Positions 7,193 through 13,561 of a stretch of DNA of 13,739 bases are shown piece by piece. The stretch comes from an uncultured Phascolarctobacterium sp. Lineage in GTDB: Bacteria > Bacillota > Negativicutes > Acidaminococcales > Acidaminococcaceae. Position 1 is the first letter of the stretch; the number at the start of each line of letters is the position of its first letter. The position numbers and the translations under genes are program-made. The notes beneath the pieces are model-generated. The model saw only the letters and a list, made by a program, of their open reading frames with translations. It searched no databases and was not told the origin of the DNA. The DNA lies in the NCBI GenBank assembly GCA_900553055.1, contig USBV01000028.1:1-13739 (forward strand). Direction: 5' to 3'.

Positions 7193-7221
7193 ATTATAAT
7201 CATATCATTTTCCGCAATCAA
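7193..7221 (-). promoter_or_regulatory. Promoter of purB-purA
   Basis: On the minus strand TTGATT (7221 to 7216) lies 17 bases from TATAAT (7198 to 7193). A second, overlapping pair TTGCGT-17-TATGAT sits six bases upstream. The transcript would carry an untranslated leader of about 80 bases. Confidence 0.78.
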
Positions 7222-7239
7222 ACGCAAGCTTTCTGAACG

Positions 7240-7268
7240 TTTTTCGGCAATCTCCGAAAAATATTCGG
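7240..7268. repeat. CCGAA/TTCGG repeats upstream of the purB promoter (operator candidate)
   Basis: TTTTTCGG 7240-7247 and CCGAAAAA 7254-7261 form an exact inverted repeat, and CCGAA 7254-7258 with TTCGG 7264-7268 form a second one sharing the central half-site. The minus-strand copy TTTCCGAATATT resembles the Gram-positive PurBox core (CCGAAC followed by A/T), differing at one base. The block lies about 20 bases upstream of the -35, where a regulator could act. Confidence 0.4.
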
Positions 7269-7277
7269 AAAAATTTC

Positions 7278-7318
7278 ACAAAAATAGAAAAGGACTGCCT
7301 GCATAGACAGTCCCTTTT
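7278..7318 (-). terminator. Terminator of the rrf2-HD-dnaB unit
   Basis: On the minus strand AAAGGGACTG pairs with CAGTCCTTTT around TCTATGCAGG, followed by CTATTTTTG. The stem begins just after the dnaB stop codon. Confidence 0.8.
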
Positions 7319-7320
7319 TA

Positions 7321-8673
7321 TCAATCCTCACGCTTGGTAAAGCCCACAAATTTGGTAAATTGTTTATGGAAGAACAAATTAACCGTATCAACGGGGCCAT
7401 TACGATGCTTGGCAATAATCAGCTCCGTATGCTTGTTTTCTGTCTCAGGATTATAATAATCCTCACGATAGAGGAAGGCTACGATATCCGCATCCTGCTC
7501 TAGTGAGCCGGACTCACGCAAATCGCTGAGCATGGGGCGCTTTACCTGGCGCGCTTCCACGCCACGACTCAGCTGGGACAGTGCCAGTACCGGCACATCC
7601 AGCTCACGAGCCAAGGCCTTGAGCGAACGCGAAATCTCCGAAACCTCCTGCTGGCGGTCACCGCTCGTATTGCGCTTGCCACTGCCCTGCATCAGCTGCA
7701 GATAGTCCACTACAATTAAGTCTAAGCCGTGCTCCGCCTTCAGGCGTCGCGCACGACTGCGCATATCCATTACCGTAATACCTGCGGTATCATCAATATA
7801 TATCTTGGCTTTGCTCATCGTATCGCAGGCAGCCCACAAGGCATCCCAATCCTTGTCATTCATCTCGCCAATGCGCAGTCTTTGGCTATCGATATTGGCT
7901 TCAGCACAGAGCATACGGTTTACCAGCTGCTCCTTGCTCATTTCCAAGCTAAAGAAGGCCACACTGCGAGGGTCACCACCCACGCGCTTGTGCGCCCGCA
8001 AGGCCACATTTTGAACGATGTTCAAGGCCAAGGCAGTTTTACCCATGGAAGGACGAGCTGCTAAAATAATAAAGTCAGAAGGATGCAGACCACTAGTCAG
8101 CTTATCCAAATCATTAAAGCCAGTAGGAATACCCGTCAGGCCGCCCTTATTATTGAGCAGCTTTTCGATATTCTGCACGCTATCCATCAGCACCGCACTG
8201 ATGGGCGTAAAATCAGTCCGCTTCTTGCGGTTAGAAATCTCTAAAATACGGCTTTCGGCCGTATCCAAAAGCACGCCAACCTCGTCATTAGCCTCGTAGC
8301 CCATGGCTGCAATTTCTGTCGACACCTTGACTAATTGGCGCAGAACACTTTTTTCAGCTACAATTTCGGCATGATATTTTACGTTAGCTGCAGTTAATAC
8401 AACATTAGCCAAGCTAGTAATATAGGCAATACCGCCCACATCCTCCAGCTTATTATCGCGACGCAGAATATCCGTCACCGTAATCATATCTACAGCTTCA
8501 TTCTTGTTATAAATCTCCAGCATAGCCGAGAAAATAACCCGATGCGCTTCCCTATAAAAATCTTCAGCACTAAGAATTTCTGTAGCCTTGGCAATAGCCT
8601 CCTTATCAATCAGCATCGCGCCCAGCACAGATTGTTCAGCTTCTATATTTTGAGGTGGTACTCTCTCTTCCAT
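7321..8673 (-). CDS. dnaB: Replicative DNA helicase DnaB
   Basis: The 450-residue hexameric 5'-3' helicase unwinds the replication fork and interacts with primase. It begins MEERVPPQNIEAEQSVLGAML, the usual N-terminal domain opening. The RecA-like domain carries the P-loop ARPSMGKT (about 206-213), the Walker B strand LIVVDYLQLM (about 319-328), the DNA-contact helix QLSRGVEAR (about 367-375) and RESGSLEQDAD (about 386-396). No intein interrupts it. The ATG at 8671-8673 is used because it gives the family N-terminus and follows GGAGTAAGGGTG; a longer frame to 8721 overlaps the HD gene. It starts 7 bases after the HD-protein stop, indicating tight co-transcription with a regulator gene, not with rplI as in many Firmicutes. 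Confidence 0.97.
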   Translation of the reverse strand: MEERVPPQNIEAEQSVLGAMLIDKEAIAKATEILSAEDFYREAHRVIFSAMLEIYNKNEAVDMITVTDILRRDNKLEDVGGIAYITSLANVVLTAANVKYHAEIVAEKSVLRQLVKVSTEIAAMGYEANDEVGVLLDTAESRILEISNRKKRTDFTPISAVLMDSVQNIEKLLNNKGGLTGIPTGFNDLDKLTSGLHPSDFIILAARPSMGKTALALNIVQNVALRAHKRVGGDPRSVAFFSLEMSKEQLVNRMLCAEANIDSQRLRIGEMNDKDWDALWAACDTMSKAKIYIDDTAGITVMDMRSRARRLKAEHGLDLIVVDYLQLMQGSGKRNTSGDRQQEVSEISRSLKALARELDVPVLALSQLSRGVEARQVKRPMLSDLRESGSLEQDADIVAFLYREDYYNPETENKHTELIIAKHRNGPVDTVNLFFHKQFTKFVGFTKRED

Positions 8674-8680
8674 AACACCC

Positions 8681-9256
8681 TTACTCCAAAATCGCAGCGT
8701 TAATGGCTTCCTCGTCCACACGCATAGCTATCATGGTTCTTTCTAAAAGCTCGTCCAGCTCCCAGCCCAGCTCTTCGGCACCAGTCTTAATAACATCGCG
8801 GCTGCAGCCAGCTGCAAATTTTTTATCCTTAAACTTTTTCTTGAGGGACTTAAGCTCCATATCCTGCACGCTCTTCGAAGGACGCATCAAGGCTGCAGCG
8901 CCAATAAGGCCTGAGAGCTCGTCAATAGCAAACAGCACCTTTTCCATCTGGTGCTCAGGCTTAATATTAGCGCCACTCAAACCCCAGCCGTGGCTAGCAG
9001 TGGCACGAATGATGCTTTCGTCCACTCCATGCTGACGCATCAGCTCCTGGCTCTTCACGCAATGCTCCTCAGGATATTGCTCAAAATCAAGGTCATGCAA
9101 AAGGCCAACAATGCCCCAATATTCTACTTCATCAGCATAACCCAATTCCTTAGCAAAATAACGCATAATACCTTCAACAGTCAGCGCATGGCGCAGATGA
9201 AAAGGCTCCTTGTTATATTCCTTTAATAAATTCCAAGCTTCTTCCCTAGTTAACAT
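8681..9256 (-). CDS. HD-domain (HDIG-type) phosphohydrolase
   Basis: This is a 191-residue cytoplasmic protein of the HD metal-dependent hydrolase superfamily. Conserved ligands are visible: H23 in LRHALTVEG, H54-D55 in GLLHDLDFE, H89 in ATASHGWG and D112 in AIDELSGL. This is the H...HD...H...D arrangement for one or two metal ions. The C-terminal third is lysine-rich then helical. Its substrate is unknown; HD proteins of this size act on nucleotides or other phosphoesters. The ATG at 9254-9256 follows GAGGAGAG. It begins 15 bases after the Rrf2 stop and ends 7 bases before dnaB. Confidence 0.9.
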   Translation of the reverse strand: MLTREEAWNLLKEYNKEPFHLRHALTVEGIMRYFAKELGYADEVEYWGIVGLLHDLDFEQYPEEHCVKSQELMRQHGVDESIIRATASHGWGLSGANIKPEHQMEKVLFAIDELSGLIGAAALMRPSKSVQDMELKSLKKKFKDKKFAAGCSRDVIKTGAEELGWELDELLERTMIAMRVDEEAINAAILE

Positions 9257-9271
9257 TTTACTCTCTCCTCT

Positions 9272-9697
9272 TCATTGTTCGGCGTGTTTCGCACGATACT
9301 CATTAATAATGTCAGCCAAAGTAGTGTTATCCACTACCCCATCAACTGCAGCCTGAATATTTTTATACAACCCGATGGTCAGACAGGAATCGATTTTGTC
9401 ACAGGGAGTGGCACAATCCAAGCAGGAAACCGGAGCCAAGCTACCCTCCACCGTGCGCAAAATCTCGCCCACGCTATAGGCAGCTGCCGGCCGAGCCAAG
9501 CGATAACCGCCTTGGGCACCGCGAGCACTTTCTACAAGTCCTTCCCGGCTCAAACGATGAATAATTTGCTCTAAGTATTTATCGGAAATTTCCTGCCTTT
9601 TAGCCACTGCCTTTAGAGATATATACCCATCGCCACCGTTCATAGCTAAATCCAGCATCAACCGCAGGGCATAGCGTCCTTTGGTAGAAATTTTCAT
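9272..9697 (-). CDS. Rrf2-family transcriptional regulator with IscR-like cysteines
   Basis: This 141-residue winged-helix DNA-binding protein starts MKISTKGRYALRLMLDLA, the classic Rrf2 opening. The recognition helix region DKYLEQIIHRLSREGLV is followed by the wing ARGAQGGYRLAR (about 58-69). Cysteines at 92, 95, 99 and 105 (SCLDCATPCDKIDSC) resemble the three cysteines of IscR (92, 98, 104) and suggest an Fe-S cluster or redox-sensing site. The ATG at 9695-9697 is used; AAAGG lies about 11 bases upstream. It is the first gene of a leftward unit with the HD protein and dnaB. No iscS/iscU or cysteine gene is adjacent, so whether it controls Fe-S, cysteine or another response is open. Autoregulation is likely by family habit but not shown here. 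Confidence 0.93.
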   Translation of the reverse strand: MKISTKGRYALRLMLDLAMNGGDGYISLKAVAKRQEISDKYLEQIIHRLSREGLVESARGAQGGYRLARPAAAYSVGEILRTVEGSLAPVSCLDCATPCDKIDSCLTIGLYKNIQAAVDGVVDNTTLADIINEYRAKHAEQ

Positions 9698-9725
9698 GTA
9701 TGTCACAACCTTTCTTATGGATACT

Positions 9726-9754
9726 ATTTTACTATGAAACAACTAGGAATTCAA
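9726..9754 (-). promoter_or_regulatory. Promoter of the rrf2-HD-dnaB unit
   Basis: On the minus strand TTGAAT (9754 to 9749) lies 17 bases from TAAAAT (9731 to 9726), about 30 bases before the Rrf2 start. ACTAT is repeated directly across the -10 (9723-9735), a possible site for autoregulation. Confidence 0.7.
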
Positions 9755-9829
9755 TCTTTTCCGCCCCAAGAGGCGAGTTTATTCTAGATAATTTATAGTG
9801 CTCAAAGCACAAATAAATGCTAAAGGATG

Positions 9830-9859
9830 CTGACATTACCATGGGTTTTGTGTTAAAAT
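9830..9859 (+). promoter_or_regulatory. Promoter of the 112-residue orphan gene
   Basis: CTGACA 9830-9835 is followed after 18 bases by TAAAAT 9854-9859. An alternative -10, TATACT, lies at 9865-9870. The promoter diverges from that of the Rrf2 gene. Confidence 0.5.
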
Positions 9860-9889
9860 ATGTTTATACTACTATTTGGAGGCACCAGC

Positions 9890-10228
9890 ATGAATCATAA
9901 GGAATTAGATAAAACCTTTAAAGGCTATATGGCAAAATTTACCTCTGATAAGGAGCTTGGTCAAATGATGAGCAGGATTACCTTTCAGGAGCTTTTTAAT
10001 CCCAAGTTTTTGCAGGAAAACAGCAAATTTACTTCCATGGATGACATGATTTGGCGTAGCGGCTTTGGCATCATGAACCTGATGGAGGTTGAAAACGTTA
10101 ACCAAGAAAAATGGAATGCGTATATCGCTAAAAACAGCGAGTGCGAAACCTGGCATGATTTTGGCAAGCTGGCCATGATTGACTGGATGAAAAACAAGCT
10201 GGAAGAAGTAAAAAAGAATAAAAACTAA
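9890..10228 (+). CDS. Hypothetical 112-residue cytoplasmic protein
   Basis: I do not recognise this protein. It is mostly helical and charged, rich in Lys, Met and Phe, with no signal peptide or membrane segment. It starts MNHKELDKTFKGYMAKF and ends with the basic tail KNKLEEVKKNKN. Notable parts are FQELFNPKFLQ, a tryptophan in DDMIWRSGFGIMNLM and a second W-rich segment CETWHDFGKLAMIDWMK. The ATG at 9890 is chosen over one at 9860 because TTTGGAGG lies 8 bases upstream. It is bounded by its own promoter and a strong terminator, so it is a single-gene unit facing away from the Rrf2 gene. A small regulatory or accessory protein is possible, but there is no direct clue. Confidence 0.8.
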   Translation: MNHKELDKTFKGYMAKFTSDKELGQMMSRITFQELFNPKFLQENSKFTSMDDMIWRSGFGIMNLMEVENVNQEKWNAYIAKNSECETWHDFGKLAMIDWMKNKLEEVKKNKN

Positions 10229-10232
10229 GCAG

Positions 10233-10266
10233 AATTACCGAAGCGTAAGCTTCGGTAATTTTTTTG
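10233..10266 (+). terminator. Terminator of the 112-residue orphan gene
   Basis: AATTACCGAAGC pairs with GCTTCGGTAATT over twelve perfect pairs around the tetraloop GTAA, followed by six T. It starts 4 bases after the stop codon. Confidence 0.95.
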
Positions 10267-10303
10267 AAAAATTTTTTTCTGTCTTATAGCGATAACTAAC
10301 TCT

Positions 10304-10369
10304 GTTCGCCACAATCTTTGGTGCGAACAATTTGTGAAGTATACCAGATATCGAATTTTTCTCGTTCGC
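10304..10369. repeat. Three GTTCGC half-sites upstream of the LysM gene promoter
   Basis: GTTCGC 10304-10309, its inverse GCGAAC 10323-10328 and GTTCGC again 10364-10369 lie 40-105 bases before the -35. The first two form an inverted repeat that can be extended by CAC/GTG with a bulge. They could be regulator half-sites; the arrangement is not that of a LexA box. Confidence 0.35.
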
Positions 10370-10407
10370 ATTTATTTTGATTAAACAAACGTTAATTCTA
10401 AATACTA

Positions 10408-10436
10408 TTGACAAAATTCACCACTAGTATTATCAT
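10408..10436 (+). promoter_or_regulatory. Promoter of the LysM gene
   Basis: A perfect TTGACA 10408-10413 lies 17 bases from TATCAT 10431-10436. The transcript would start about 30 bases before the ATG. Confidence 0.8.
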
Positions 10437-10472
10437 ATATTCAAACATAAATTCATTTAGGTGGCGATAGAT

Positions 10473-10760
10473 ATGAAAGGTATTTTATACGCAATTGCAT
10501 TTGCTTGTGCGATTTATGCAGGTGCTGGTGATTTGTTTGCAGCAACCCCTGTTTATCGTGAATATAGTGTTACTGTAGCTCAGGGCGACACACTTTGGAG
10601 CATTGCTTGCCGTCACGCAGAAGGCAAGGAGGATGTGCGCTTAGTAATGGAACGCATTACCAAGGCTAATAAGCTTGATGCCGGCCATATCTATCCTGGC
10701 CAAGTAATCAAGGTGCCCATGCGTATCCAAGATAGCGGTCTTATGCTAGCTACTAAATAG
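10473..10760 (+). CDS. Secreted or membrane-anchored LysM-domain protein
   Basis: The 95-residue protein has a hydrophobic N-terminus (residues 3-19, ending GDLFAATP) that reads as a signal peptide or anchor with possible cleavage after A23. A single LysM domain then covers about residues 31-83: YSVTVAQGDTLWSIACRH at its start, the helix ERITKANKL, and YPGQVIKVP at its end. LysM binds N-acetylglucosamine chains of peptidoglycan, so the protein should sit at the cell wall. The size and architecture resemble YneA-type division suppressors, but no lexA is adjacent and no SOS box is seen, so this is only a comparison. The ATG at 10473 is used, with AGGTGG 8 bases upstream; a GTG at 10461 overlaps that site. 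No clear terminator follows, so read-through into the next gene is possible. Confidence 0.9.
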   Translation: MKGILYAIAFACAIYAGAGDLFAATPVYREYSVTVAQGDTLWSIACRHAEGKEDVRLVMERITKANKLDAGHIYPGQVIKVPMRIQDSGLMLATK

Positions 10761-10885
10761 ATTGTCTAAAAAAGATCGTTCACTATTTTTCTCACCATTA
10801 TTTCACAAAATCTCCGCAAGGCTTTTAGCCACATTTGTAGAATATTATTAGTTAAATAAGCTATCAGCTAAAGGAGGTTTAACAT

Positions 10886-11317
10886 ATGCAAGGTAAAAAA
10901 TGGATCGTGGGCGCTTTAATCGCTGGTTTTGTTTTAGGTAATGGTATGACTACTGCGCAAGCAGGCGGATATTTGGGCAAAATTCTTAAGGGTGGTGTAA
11001 TTGGCTACGCCGTAGATGCTACTGCCGGTCCCTTAAACGATGGCATCAATGCTGTCACTGCCAAATACGGAGTAAGCTCCACCGATGCAACTAAGGTGGT
11101 TCCCATTATTTCCGTAGGCGACGGCAGCCGTGCCGGCGCGGCACAGGTAAGCGGTCCGCAAGAGAAGGTGGACCAAGTAAAGGCTGCGTTGATTATTGAA
11201 CAAACCATCTTAGGTGTAAGAGCCAAAATCTTGATTCCTGTAGATAGAGTTGATTATAAAAACGTAAACCGCATTCAGGGCGTGGGCGTTGCCGCTTCCT
11301 TGGACGTAAAGCTATAA
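10886..11317 (+). CDS. Secreted protein of unknown function, 143 residues
   Basis: A classical signal peptide is present: MQGKKW, a hydrophobic core, then TTAQA with predicted cleavage after A26. The mature part of about 117 residues is glycine/alanine-rich at first (GGYLGKILKGGVIGYAVDA) and then has a mixed fold with repeated Val-rich strands, including KVVPIISVGDGSRAGAAQVSG and IPVDRVDYKN near the end. It has no cysteines and no lipobox, so it is probably periplasmic rather than lipid-anchored. I do not recognise a family. AAAGGAGG lies about 9 bases before the ATG. It follows the LysM gene by 125 bases with no terminator between them, so both could be expressed together. No convincing promoter is seen in the gap. 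Confidence 0.85.
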   Translation: MQGKKWIVGALIAGFVLGNGMTTAQAGGYLGKILKGGVIGYAVDATAGPLNDGINAVTAKYGVSSTDATKVVPIISVGDGSRAGAAQVSGPQEKVDQVKAALIIEQTILGVRAKILIPVDRVDYKNVNRIQGVGVAASLDVKL

Positions 11318-11320
11318 ATA

Positions 11321-11384
11321 GACAAAAAATAACAGGCTTACCTGCTACAAAAGTAGTAAGTAAGCCTGTTTGTGTTTTATTGGA
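11321..11384. terminator. Bidirectional terminator between the secreted-protein gene and panD
   Basis: AACAGGCTTAC 11331-11341 pairs exactly with GTAAGCCTGTT 11360-11370, with an inner CTAC/GTAG stem. On the plus strand TGTGTTTTATT follows; on the minus strand ATTTTTTGTC follows. It closes the two convergent units. Confidence 0.9.
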
Positions 11385-11392
11385 CTAATCAA

Positions 11393-11776
11393 TTAGCCGA
11401 TTTCGCGTTCCTTTTCGGTGCCACGCACGTTAATAGGACGGTTCTTTTCATCAACCATAACTACCTTGGGCTCGAAGGTTTTAGCTTCCTTTTCGTCCAT
11501 CATAGCATAGCCAATGATGATAATAGTGTCACCAACAAGAACCTTGCGTGCAGCTGCGCCGTTCAGGCAGATTACGCCGCTATCATATTCGCCAGCGATA
11601 ACATAGGTTTCCAAACGATTGCCGTTGTTGTTATCCACGATTTGTACGCGTTCGCCGGGCAGAATGCCGCTAAGCTCCAGCAGATGGCTGTCGATAGTAA
11701 TGCTACCCATGTATTCCAGGTTAGCTTCGGTTACGGTTGCACGATGAATTTTGCCATGAAACATATTATAAAGCAT
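11393..11776 (-). CDS. panD: Aspartate 1-decarboxylase
   Basis: The 127-residue pyruvoyl enzyme converts aspartate to beta-alanine for pantothenate synthesis. The self-cleavage site is present as MGSIT with G24-S25, exactly the position in the E. coli enzyme; Ser25 becomes the pyruvoyl group. The conserved start [15 protein letters not shown], the middle [24 protein letters not shown] and [11 protein letters not shown] are typical. The ATG overlaps the panC stop by one base (TAATG) and is preceded by GGAGG, indicating translational coupling. A second ATG four codons on gives a start nearer the family norm and cannot be excluded. It is the last gene of the pan unit. Confidence 0.97.
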   Translation of the reverse strand: MLYNMFHGKIHRATVTEANLEYMGSITIDSHLLELSGILPGERVQIVDNNNGNRLETYVIAGEYDSGVICLNGAAARKVLVGDTIIIIGYAMMDEKEAKTFEPKVVMVDEKNRPINVRGTEKEREIG

Positions 11777-12630
11777 TATTTTTCCTCCAAAACAACATTA
11801 TCAATCAAACGAGTGGTGCCAAATTTAACTGCTACAGCCAACAGATTGCTGCCAACCATGGGGTTAGCAACGAGCTCCAGGCCCGGCAGTGCATAGATTT
11901 CTACATAGTCGATATTGCTCATCGGCTCTTTTTCGATATCAGCGGTTACAGCAGCAGTAATTTTAGCTGCATCACGCTCACCTGCTTCGTACATAGCCTT
12001 GGCTGCCTTCAGGCTGCGGCTCAGTACCAGTGCTGCAGTATGCTCTGCCTCGCTCAAATAAGTGTTGCGAGAGCTCTTAGCAAGGCCATCTGCTTCGCGA
12101 ATGATGGGCATTACGCGCAAGGTGAGGGGGAAGAATAAATCCTTCACCATACGCTTCAAAACCTCCACCTGTTGTGCATCCTTTTGACCAAAGTAAGCAC
12201 GGTCAGGCTGTGCCAAATTGAACAGCTTGGTTACAACTGTGGTTACACCGCGAAAATGAATGGGGCGGGTACGACCACACAGCACCTTCGTGATATCGCC
12301 GGTAACCTCAACCCAAGTATCATCAGCGCTGGGATACATTTCCTTCGGGGAAGGGGCAAATACTACGTTAGCACCCATTTTTTCAGCCAGCTTGCAGTCA
12401 GCCTCCAATGTACGCGGATAAGCATCCAAATCCTCGTTAGGGCCGAATTGAGTAGGGTTAACAAAAACGCTCACTACTACAAAATCATTTTCTTTATTAG
12501 CAGCAGCGATCAAGGAAGCATGACCCTCGTGCAAAGCGCCCATGGTGGGTACAAGGCCAATGGTCAAGCCTTGAGCCTTAGCTTGCGCTACCTCTTCGCG
12601 CAGCTCAGCAACAGTGTGAACTAATTTCAT
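11776..12630 (-). CDS. panC: Pantothenate synthetase (pantoate-beta-alanine ligase)
   Basis: The 284-residue cytoplasmic enzyme of the nucleotidyltransferase fold condenses pantoate with beta-alanine using ATP. It carries the HIGH-type motif [10 protein letters not shown] (about 28-37), [18 protein letters not shown] (about 56-73), [26 protein letters not shown] (about 147-154) and the KMSKS-like [10 protein letters not shown] (about 184-193). The ATG at 12628-12630 gives the usual MK-start and follows GAGGG by about 9 bases. A GTG at 12643-12645 with AAGGA upstream would add five residues. It lies 46 bases after panB and overlaps panD by one base. Confidence 0.98.
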   Translation of the reverse strand: MKLVHTVAELREEVAQAKAQGLTIGLVPTMGALHEGHASLIAAANKENDFVVVSVFVNPTQFGPNEDLDAYPRTLEADCKLAEKMGANVVFAPSPKEMYPSADDTWVEVTGDITKVLCGRTRPIHFRGVTTVVTKLFNLAQPDRAYFGQKDAQQVEVLKRMVKDLFFPLTLRVMPIIREADGLAKSSRNTYLSEAEHTAALVLSRSLKAAKAMYEAGERDAAKITAAVTADIEKEPMSNIDYVEIYALPGLELVANPMVGSNLLAVAVKFGTTRLIDNVVLEEK

Positions 12631-12676
12631 GACAAAATCCCTCACTTTTTCCTTCTTTAAGAGCTTTTCAAAAATC

Positions 12677-13516
12677 TTAATATAATTTTTCTAATACGGA
12701 ATCATCTATCTTAAAAGTATGCTCCTCCGCCGGGAAGCTTCTATCCTTGCATTCAGCAATATAAGCCTTCACAGCTTCCACGGTGATGTCGTGAAGATTA
12801 GCATACTTTTTCACAAATTTGGGGCAGAAGCCGTTGGATACGCCCAACAAATCGTTGCAAACCAAAACTTGGCCATCGCAGCCATTGCCAGCACCGATAC
12901 CGATGGTAGCCATGGTCTTCAGCTCAGCAGTAACCTTGGCAGCTAATTTAGCAGGAACGCATTCCAGTACGCAGGCAAAAGCACCTGCTGCCTCCAAAGC
13001 TTTGGCATCCTCAATCATTTTTTGTGCAGCCTCGATATCCTTGCCCTGTACCTTAAATCCACCCAATTGATTTACAGATTGGGGAGTAAGGCCAATGTGA
13101 GCGCACACAGGAATACCGGCAGTGGTCAGCTTTTTAACCAAAGGAGCAACCTCAGCGCCGCCCTCCAGCTTTACTGCGGTGCAGCCAGTTTCCTTCAGGA
13201 AGCGGGCTGCGTTGTACATTGCATCAATATCGCTGGCCTGATAGCTCATAAAGGGCATATCGCCTACTACCAGAGCCGTGCTGTTGCCACGCATAACAGC
13301 CTTAGTATGATGAATCATTTCGTCCATGGTTACAGGCACGGTGGAGTTATAGCCCAGCATAACATTGCCCACGGAGTCGCCTACGAGGATCATTTCCACG
13401 CCTGCTTCGTTCACATTGCGTGCCATAGCTACATCGTAAGCAGTAATCATAACAATGGGCTCGCCCTTTTGCTTCATCTCTTTAATAGTTGCTACAGTAA
13501 CATTTTTCGTTGCCAT
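12677..13516 (-). CDS. panB: 3-methyl-2-oxobutanoate hydroxymethyltransferase
   Basis: The 279-residue TIM-barrel enzyme transfers a hydroxymethyl group from methylenetetrahydrofolate to ketoisovalerate, giving ketopantoate. Marks are MITAYDVAMAR (about 23-33), LVGDSVGNVMLGY (about 44-56, metal-binding Asp47), VVGDMPFMSYQ (Asp86), KLEGG (about 116-120), HIGLTPQSVNQLGGFKVQGK (about 140-159), VLECVP (catalytic Glu about 185) and GIGAGNGCDGQVLV (about 206-219). Length is standard. GGAGGT lies 7 bases before the ATG at 13514-13516. It follows the DUF2520 gene by 45 bases with no terminator or promoter seen between them. Confidence 0.98.
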   Translation of the reverse strand: MATKNVTVATIKEMKQKGEPIVMITAYDVAMARNVNEAGVEMILVGDSVGNVMLGYNSTVPVTMDEMIHHTKAVMRGNSTALVVGDMPFMSYQASDIDAMYNAARFLKETGCTAVKLEGGAEVAPLVKKLTTAGIPVCAHIGLTPQSVNQLGGFKVQGKDIEAAQKMIEDAKALEAAGAFACVLECVPAKLAAKVTAELKTMATIGIGAGNGCDGQVLVCNDLLGVSNGFCPKFVKKYANLHDITVEAVKAYIAECKDRSFPAEEHTFKIDDSVLEKLY

Positions 13517-13561
13517 TTTTTTACCTCCGACAAATTGGTGCGTTATTTCCCTTGCTTAGGA

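Noticed and set aside
10304..10328. GTTCGC...GCGAAC as a LexA (SOS) box for the LysM gene
   Set aside because: The SOS box needs GAAC-N4-GTTC orientation and spacing; here the half-sites point the other way and are 13 bases apart.
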